From contig NZ_CP102770.1 of NCBI RefSeq assembly GCF_038561935.1, forward strand, positions 6,076,001 through 6,140,000: 64,000 nucleotides of DNA, given 5' to 3'. Shown piece by piece: positions 58,838 to 64,000 of this stretch. Numbering within the stretch: the first letter of the stretch is position 1; each line of letters opens with the position of its first letter. The notes under the pieces are model-generated. The model was not told the origin of the DNA, made no database searches, and saw only the letters and a program-made list of their open reading frames with translations. Both the position numbers and the translations under genes were made by a program. The stretch comes from Myxococcus stipitatus (GTDB taxonomy: Bacteria > Myxococcota > Myxococcia > Myxococcales > Myxococcaceae).

Positions 58838-60886
58838 TCAGCGAGGGTCCACCCTCAACAAGCCGAGGTCCGTGGTGGGTATCTCATAGTCATACCCATA
58901 GAGGTTCTGGTTGTAGGTATGGAGCGAGCTGATGTCCCAGTTGGTGCAGGTGAGCCCCATGTCCGTGTACCCGGAGCGGCATTGGGAGTGGCAGGTCGTG
59001 CCATCATCACGGTCGCCCATCTTGCACTGACTGCGGGTCCACGTCGGGGTGTTGGCGGACCAGCTGGCCGCGTTCATCGTGCACGTAGGGGCCTTCTGGG
59101 TCGGGTGGTTCTCCACGCCGTTGTTACCGTTCGGCCCCCATTTCACGAACCGGGTGTGCCAGTCCGCCTCCATCCACGACTCCTGTCCGACCTCGAGCCT
59201 CACCAGCTTCAACCACGAATCCAGCCGGGTTCCCGTCGTGTTGTTCCGGTACTCCTCCATCGGCAGACAGTTGTCGAGGGACCCGTCGCTCCCGCCCTGA
59301 TTCTGGAACGCCGCATGCGAGTTCTTCCCCACATAGACTACCGGGTGTGAGCCACTCTCCAGTTCGAACCCTCCACGAGCCGCAAGCCGGGTGTAATCCT
59401 TGCCATGCATCGTGTAGGTGACCGCCGCGATGGAAGACCGGTCCTCGCTCAACGTGACCACGACATTCTCCCAATCCCCGTGGTGTGAGCCCTGCCCTCC
59501 CTCATCACAGGCTCGCTGGTAGCCATAGAACCACCAATACTTGATGCGAACCTGGTCTCCACACTGAATCTCCTGGAAGTACGTCGGCAGGCTGCCCGTG
59601 CCCAGGGACGATGCATCCACGTTCTCCATCCCTCCTGACGGGGTCGCCGCGCGGATGACCGCGTCGTAATACGTCTGCGCCGACATGGGATAGCCATGTC
59701 CTTCTCCATCGAAACGGAGCCGAGGCGCGAACTTCATGACGACAGGCTCGCAGTAGAACACCGGGTAGTCAGCGTTGTAGGTCCCGAGGACCTGCGTCTT
59801 CGAATAGCCGCTCGGGCACGACGGTCCGCCCGTCACCGGGTTCGACACCTGCTGCCCGTCCACGTAACCCCACGCCCCCGCGAAGGGGTACGGAGGCGTC
59901 GCTCCGGCCACGTGGGGCTTGTAGCAGACATGCATGTCATAATCGGTTCCGTACACCCCCAGGACACGCTGGTCCGTGTAACCCGGCGCGCAGGAGCCTG
60001 TCTGGTTGATGGGATTGCCCACCAGCTTGCCGTCGGCGTAGCCCCACATGCCGCCGAAGTCGTAGAGCGGCTCGCGGCCAAACCGGTACGGTCGAGAGCA
60101 GATGAACACCGCCCAGTCCACATTGGACGTCCCCAGAATCTTCGTCGTCGTGTACCCGGCCGGGCACGACGCGCCACCGGTCGCGGGGTTGGGCACGAGC
60201 ACTCCCCCGTTGATGTATCCAAACGCGCCGCCGAAGTCCCAGCGAGGCGCGGGCGAGATGCAATAGAACAGGGCGTAGTCGACCCCCACGGTGCCCAGGA
60301 CCTTGGCCGTCGTGAAGCCCGCGGGGCAGGAGCCGGAACCCGTCGCGGGATTCGGGACTTCGCGCGTGTCGACATATCCCCACGCGCCGCCAAAGTAATA
60401 CGCCGGAGCAGTCCCCGCGACGTGAGGCTTGTAGCAAGTGTGCAGCTCACGATCCGTCCCCGCCTTCCCGAGGATTCGCTGGTCCGTGTAGCCTTTCGGG
60501 CACGCCCCCAACCGCGTGATGGGATTGACGGCCAGCTTGTCGTCGACGTAGCCCCACATGCCGCCAAAGTCATAGAGCGGCTCGACACCGGACTGGGTCG
60601 GCCGCGAGCAGATGAACGCGGCCCAATCCACCCCCGAGGTCCCCAACACCTTCGTCGCCGAATATCCCGCCGGACACGACGCGCCACCCGTCGCGGGATT
60701 CGGCGCGAGCACGCCACCGTCGATGTAGCCGAAGGCACCGCCATAATCCCGCCCCAGGAGAGGATCGAGGTTCTGCTCGGCGACCGCGAGCGGTTCGGAT
60801 TCCTCGCCTGTCGTGCTGGAGCAACCCGTGACGAGTCCTGCCGCGAGCAGACAACCACAAACACCAAGAAGGCGTAACAGACGCAT
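58838..60886 (-). CDS. Lipoprotein with six Cys-bearing repeats and Vps62-like domain
   Basis: The 682-residue protein has lipobox LVTGC (Cys22). Six repeats of about 55 residues (residues about 47-380) each carry GGxWGYxD, NPxT, SCPxGY, VLG and a final Cys. Repeats 1-3 and 4-6 match in order, so a three-repeat block was duplicated. The C-terminal half has SHHGDWENVVVTLSED and VVYVGKNSHAAF, as in Vps62/DUF946-like proteins, then a Cys-rich end. It is likely exposed on the cell surface or in the periplasm; its function is unknown. Confidence 0.8.
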   Translation of the reverse strand: MRLLRLLGVCGCLLAAGLVTGCSSTTGEESEPLAVAEQNLDPLLGRDYGGAFGYIDGGVLAPNPATGGASCPAGYSATKVLGTSGVDWAAFICSRPTQSGVEPLYDFGGMWGYVDDKLAVNPITRLGACPKGYTDQRILGKAGTDRELHTCYKPHVAGTAPAYYFGGAWGYVDTREVPNPATGSGSCPAGFTTAKVLGTVGVDYALFYCISPAPRWDFGGAFGYINGGVLVPNPATGGASCPAGYTTTKILGTSNVDWAVFICSRPYRFGREPLYDFGGMWGYADGKLVGNPINQTGSCAPGYTDQRVLGVYGTDYDMHVCYKPHVAGATPPYPFAGAWGYVDGQQVSNPVTGGPSCPSGYSKTQVLGTYNADYPVFYCEPVVMKFAPRLRFDGEGHGYPMSAQTYYDAVIRAATPSGGMENVDASSLGTGSLPTYFQEIQCGDQVRIKYWWFYGYQRACDEGGQGSHHGDWENVVVTLSEDRSSIAAVTYTMHGKDYTRLAARGGFELESGSHPVVYVGKNSHAAFQNQGGSDGSLDNCLPMEEYRNNTTGTRLDSWLKLVRLEVGQESWMEADWHTRFVKWGPNGNNGVENHPTQKAPTCTMNAASWSANTPTWTRSQCKMGDRDDGTTCHSQCRSGYTDMGLTCTNWDISSLHTYNQNLYGYDYEIPTTDLGLLRVDPR

Positions 60887-61187
60887 GATTTCCATCCGAG
60901 GGGGAGAATGGGCTGACAGCGGCCTGATGAACCGGAGGCGCGGCCTCCTGGCTTCATTGCAGGCAGCGTGCCGCACATACACACCGCACGGGATGGGCTG
61001 GGCTTGTCTCTGCGGGCTCTCGCGCCTCGTCGCGCGAGGAGCCATGCGACGCGTTCAGTCAGAACGTCCGCGCGTTCCGAGGGGACGCCTCACATCTCGT
61101 CGGCCCCAGACGCACAAGTCCGCGGCGATTCCAGAATGACTCACGCGGCGCTTTCGCGGCGGCCCCCGTCGACTTAGAACAAAGACC
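60887..61187. other. Intergenic region without recognisable gene
   Basis: About 300 bases separate the divergent lipoprotein and 146-residue gene. I see no RNA, repeat or clear promoter box. Confidence 0.5.
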
Positions 61188-61628
61188 ATGCACTCATCCT
61201 TCCCCCAACTCCTGGTCGAGACGCATCCGTGGGGCTTCTTGCTCCTGTTCGTCCTGGGGTTCGCGTTGGTCTCGCGCGTGGTGTCGTGGATGAGTGGCTG
61301 GCATGGCCTCGCCAGGCAGTTCCGTACGGACGGACCCGCCCCGAGCAACCTGCGGAACTTCACCTCGGGGAAGATCGGCTGGCTCGACTACAAGAATTGT
61401 CTCGCGGTGGGTGGAGACGAGCAGGGGCTCTATCTCGTGCCCAATCTCATCTTCCGCCTCTTCCATCCCCCGCTGAGGATCCCCTGGTCGGAGATTCATG
61501 ACCGGGAGATCACATCGTTCTTCTTCGTGAGGCTCGACGCGTTTCGAGCGGGGGAGGACTCCACCCGGATCCGACTCCGGGCCGCCGTGACAGAATCCTT
61601 CGACTTCTACCTGCCCCCGGCGAACTGA
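61188..61628 (+). CDS. Hypothetical protein with one N-terminal membrane helix
   Basis: The 146-residue protein has a hydrophobic helix at residues about 16-35 (GFLLLFVLGFALVSRVV). A cytoplasmic domain with YLVPNLIFRLFHPPLRIPW follows, a pattern seen in small myxobacterial proteins that resemble PH-like domains. Its stop overlaps the next start by one base (TGATG), so the two are coupled. Function unknown. Confidence 0.68.
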   Translation: MHSSFPQLLVETHPWGFLLLFVLGFALVSRVVSWMSGWHGLARQFRTDGPAPSNLRNFTSGKIGWLDYKNCLAVGGDEQGLYLVPNLIFRLFHPPLRIPWSEIHDREITSFFFVRLDAFRAGEDSTRIRLRAAVTESFDFYLPPAN

Positions 61629-62086
61629 TGGAATCGCTCGACATCACCTTCGACGCCCGACACGAACTGACAGGTGAAGTGGCCTCCGTGAAGTGTGGCC
61701 TCTGCGGAGAGGCCGCACGGGGTCGGCTGCTGGACTCCGGCGCACTGACCCAAGGCTTTGGCTGGGATTGCCCGTGTGGAGCGTCGGGGGTCCATGCTCG
61801 ACTGCATGACATGGATGAGCTGTACCGGGACATCCTCGAGGTCTGGGGCTTGGAGCCTCGAGACCCGGACCTCTCGCCACCGACCCTGGTGGGCGAGTCC
61901 GGGTTCCTGTCCGCGGTGTATGTGGATGGGCCCGCGCTGCTCCGTGACCTGTTCGCGGAGGCTCGGGGTCAGGGCGCCCAGGTGGCCTCCACCGAGGTAG
62001 AGGTCCGGCTCGTGGTGCCTGGGTTTACCCCCCGAGCGTCCCTCTGGACCGTGCTCTGGGCTCGCGCGCCCCGGCAGACGGAGTGA
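61628..62086 (+). CDS. Hypothetical protein with Cys pairs
   Basis: The 152-residue protein has CGLCG near residue 23 and CPCG near residue 48, a possible zinc knuckle, then an acidic helical segment. No known family is recognised. It is coupled to the preceding membrane protein gene. Confidence 0.62.
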   Translation: MESLDITFDARHELTGEVASVKCGLCGEAARGRLLDSGALTQGFGWDCPCGASGVHARLHDMDELYRDILEVWGLEPRDPDLSPPTLVGESGFLSAVYVDGPALLRDLFAEARGQGAQVASTEVEVRLVVPGFTPRASLWTVLWARAPRQTE

Positions 62087-62497
62087 CTACGCCCCCTTCA
62101 GTTCCACCGTGTTCCCCTCCGGGTCATGGAGGTAGAACGAGAAGCCGTCACCGTTCGCCCCGTACCGGTCCCCAGGCGCGAACGGAGTCACGCCATGCGT
62201 GGCCAGATGCGCCCGAATCGCCGCCTCGTCGAACGGCTGCACCGTGATGCAGAAGTGGTCGACGTTGCGCCCCTCCCGCCCTGGTCCCGCCCCGCCCGCG
62301 CTCCCCAGCTTTCCATCCAACGAGATGAGGTCGATCATCGCCGACCCCGCTCGCATGTGGGTCATCCCGAGGCGGGGCACTTCCTTGTCGACGGTGCAGC
62401 CCAGCGCGTCCCGGTAGAACGCGACCATGCGCTCCAGGTCCGCGACGCGCAGGACGAGGTGGTCCACGGTGACTGGCTGAAAGGGGCGAGAACTCAT
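62087..62497 (-). CDS. VOC (glyoxalase/dioxygenase-fold) family protein
   Basis: The 136-residue protein has two beta-alpha-beta-beta-beta modules: VDHLVLRVADLERMVAFYRD at the start and HDPEGNTVELKG at the end, with HFCITV in between. His and Glu residues at the usual metal positions are present (H12, the HFC His and the terminal Glu). ATG 62497 has AGGAG eight bases upstream. The substrate cannot be told. Confidence 0.82.
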   Translation of the reverse strand: MSSRPFQPVTVDHLVLRVADLERMVAFYRDALGCTVDKEVPRLGMTHMRAGSAMIDLISLDGKLGSAGGAGPGREGRNVDHFCITVQPFDEAAIRAHLATHGVTPFAPGDRYGANGDGFSFYLHDPEGNTVELKGA

Positions 62498-62651
62498 CTT
62501 CAGGACTCCTGGCTGGAAACTGACCCTGGAGACACCCGAGCGCGAAGACTGGCTCACGGCCCTGCCGGCCCATCGGGCACCCAGGCAAGGGGAAGGCTCC
62601 CCCTCCCGCCTGACGCCAGGCGACGGGCAACTCCGTGGCCAGAAAAGACAA

Positions 62652-62681
62652 AGGCCCGGAAGCTAGAGAGCTTCCGGGCCT
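62652..62681 (-). terminator. Rho-independent terminator after tRNA-Thr
   Basis: A 13-base perfect stem (AGGCCCGGAAGCT with its complement) with a four-base loop is followed on the minus strand by TTGTCTTTTCT. It lies 10 bases after the tRNA. Confidence 0.85.
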
Positions 62682-62690
62682 CTGAATTCA

Positions 62691-62766
<76 letters not shown>

Positions 62767-63079
62767 CCAAGGCGGAGCGCGAAGTACCATGGGGTTTCCG
62801 GTAGGGCAAGGTAAAATGCAGCAGGCGGCTGTTTCATCCCCTTCCGGCGTGGCTTGAACACCAACGAATCAGGCCCCCACCGTGACACCGATGACACGGT
62901 GCATCCGCCGCAGCTGACACAGTGCGTTGCCATAAGTGCGCGTCATCGCTCCGTTTTTCGGAACAGGAGCCCGGCGCCACGGCGGTTGAACTCCTGTAGC
63001 GCATATGCACATAAGGGCGCCGCTATCCCCAGAGTCCCCGGCCCTTCTTTGGCTGGGACCACAAGGAGCGACTTTAGTC
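62767..63079. other. Intergenic region upstream of glutamate dehydrogenase
   Basis: About 310 bases contain no credible gene. They must hold promoters for the leftward tRNA and the rightward dehydrogenase, but I cannot place their boxes. Confidence 0.45.
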
Positions 63080-64000
63080 ATGGCCAGCGAAGAGAACTTC
63101 ATGCGCGCTCCGGCACCCTCGCCGAAGCGCACCGTCTACACCGAGGCGATGGAGATCTTCCATCGGGCGGCTGACCTCATCAAGCTGGACAAGCGCGTCC
63201 GCCTTGAGCTGGAGGAGCCCGACTACGAGCACATCTTCTATGTCACGGCCAAGCTGAAGGACCGTCTGGTCCCCCTCATCCCCGAGCGCGCCAAGCAGTT
63301 CTCCGACCTGCCGGAGACGCAGGTGCGCAACAAGGAGGGCCTGGAGCTGCTGGCCAACGGGAGCATCATCCTCAATGGCCGCGCCCTGCTGGGCTCCGAC
63401 GTCGCCATCCGCCAGGGCCACCTGCGCCTGCCGGACGGCAAGGTCTACCAGCTGGTCCCCGGCGAGTCCCAGCGCTTCAAGGCGTACCGCGTCCAGCACA
63501 ACCAGGCCCGTGGCCCCTACAAGGGCGGCCTGCGCTACCACCGCGAAGTCTCCCTGGATCTCTTCAAGGCCCTGGCCGCGGAGATGACCTGGAAGACCGC
63601 CATCTCCGAGGTCCCCTTCGGCGGCGGCAAGGGCGGCATCCAGATCGACCCGCGCGAGTACGGCAAGGAGGAGCTGGAGGCCATCACCCTGCGCTTCATG
63701 TACCGGCTCAAGAGCCTCATCGGGCCGAACATCGACATCCCCGCGCCGGACGTGGGCACCAACCCGGAGATCATGGCGCTCCTGTACCGCCAGTTCTCCG
63801 ACGGTGAGCGCGAGCGCCACAACCTGCGCGGCATCGTCACGGGCAAGGACGTGCGCATCGGCGGCTCCGAGGGCCGCGGCAAGGCCACCGGCCAGGGCGT
63901 CGCGTTCTGCATCGAGGACTACTACGCCGACCGCGGCGAGAGCGTGAAGGGCAAGACCTTCGTCATCCAGGGCTTCGGCAACGTGGGCAGCCACGCCGCC
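63080..64000 (+). CDS. Glutamate (Glu/Leu/Phe/Val) dehydrogenase, N-terminal part
   Basis: The visible 307 residues contain GPYKGGLRYH, EMTWKTAISEVPFGGGKGGI with the catalytic Lys region, DIPAPDVGT and the start of the NAD-binding domain at VIQGFGNVGSHAA, where the window ends. It interconverts glutamate and 2-oxoglutarate. An extra N-terminal region of about 130 residues comes before the usual core. ATG 63080 follows AAGGAGCG. Confidence 0.93.
   Translation, partial: MASEENFMRAPAPSPKRTVYTEAMEIFHRAADLIKLDKRVRLELEEPDYEHIFYVTAKLKDRLVPLIPERAKQFSDLPETQVRNKEGLELLANGSIILNGRALLGSDVAIRQGHLRLPDGKVYQLVPGESQRFKAYRVQHNQARGPYKGGLRYHREVSLDLFKALAAEMTWKTAISEVPFGGGKGGIQIDPREYGKEELEAITLRFMYRLKSLIGPNIDIPAPDVGTNPEIMALLYRQFSDGERERHNLRGIVTGKDVRIGGSEGRGKATGQGVAFCIEDYYADRGESVKGKTFVIQGFGNVGSHAA

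Overview
The window is high-GC, densely packed DNA with strongly G/C-biased third codon positions. It carries lipoproteins, long multidomain enzymes and heavy use of ATGA/GTGA gene overlaps. Its gene families (PUFA-synthase-like polyketide synthase, many P450s, SnoaL-like and HEAT proteins, a Glu-type dehydrogenase beside a tRNA-Thr) suggest a myxobacterium, most likely of the Myxococcus/Corallococcus/Archangium group. That placement is inference; no rRNA or other marker is present.

Region 1 (1 to about 10.3 kb, all minus strand) is an iterative polyketide synthase of the PUFA-synthase type split over four overlapping genes. In order of transcription they encode KS(inactive)-KS-AT, five carrier-like domains plus KR, a fusion of a C45 (penicillin acyltransferase-like) N-terminal nucleophile domain to a dehydratase, and another KS cut by the left edge. 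All four well-formed carrier domains have Thr where Ser should carry phosphopantetheine.

Region 2 (10.8-34.9 kb, mostly minus strand) looks like the tailoring half of the same biosynthetic cluster. It holds a split PEP-dikinase-like enzyme (ATP domain at 11.5 kb, helical and phospho-His domain at 26.9 kb), a KstD-like flavoprotein, three P450s, a halogenase-like flavoprotein, a double cupin and a tiny HiPIP-like protein. It also holds two HemN/HemW-like radical SAM enzymes flanking a 142-residue protein, a methyltransferase, an amidohydrolase, an HpaB-type hydroxylase, a tyrosine-phosphatase-like protein, a CrtI-like oxidoreductase, a SPASM radical SAM enzyme and an ABBA aromatic prenyltransferase. 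Together they could build a prenylated, hydroxylated and C-methylated polyketide-derived compound. The product is unknown to me.

Region 3 (35-39 kb) has an Rv2578c-like radical SAM gene, a small HEAT protein, a double SnoaL protein, another P450 and an SCP-2 sterol carrier. Region 4 (39.5-58.3 kb) is a compact steroid-catabolism island: two acyl-CoA ligases (one FadD19-like), DUF35/thiolase-like pairs, four acyl-CoA dehydrogenases in two pairs, a nitronate-monooxygenase-like flavoprotein, KshA-like Rieske oxygenase, KstD, SDR, enoyl-CoA hydratase, a CYP125/142-like P450 and a degenerate amidohydrolase. Its content strongly resembles the mycobacterial FadD19-EchA19-CYP142-Ltp4-Ltp3-KshA-KstD region.

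Region 5 (58.3-64 kb) is ordinary chromosome: an Imm33-like protein, a repeat-bearing lipoprotein with a Vps62-like domain, two small hypothetical proteins, a VOC protein, tRNA-Thr(CGT) with its terminator, and the start of a glutamate dehydrogenase gene. I see no transposase, CRISPR array, transporter or transcriptional regulator anywhere in the window.
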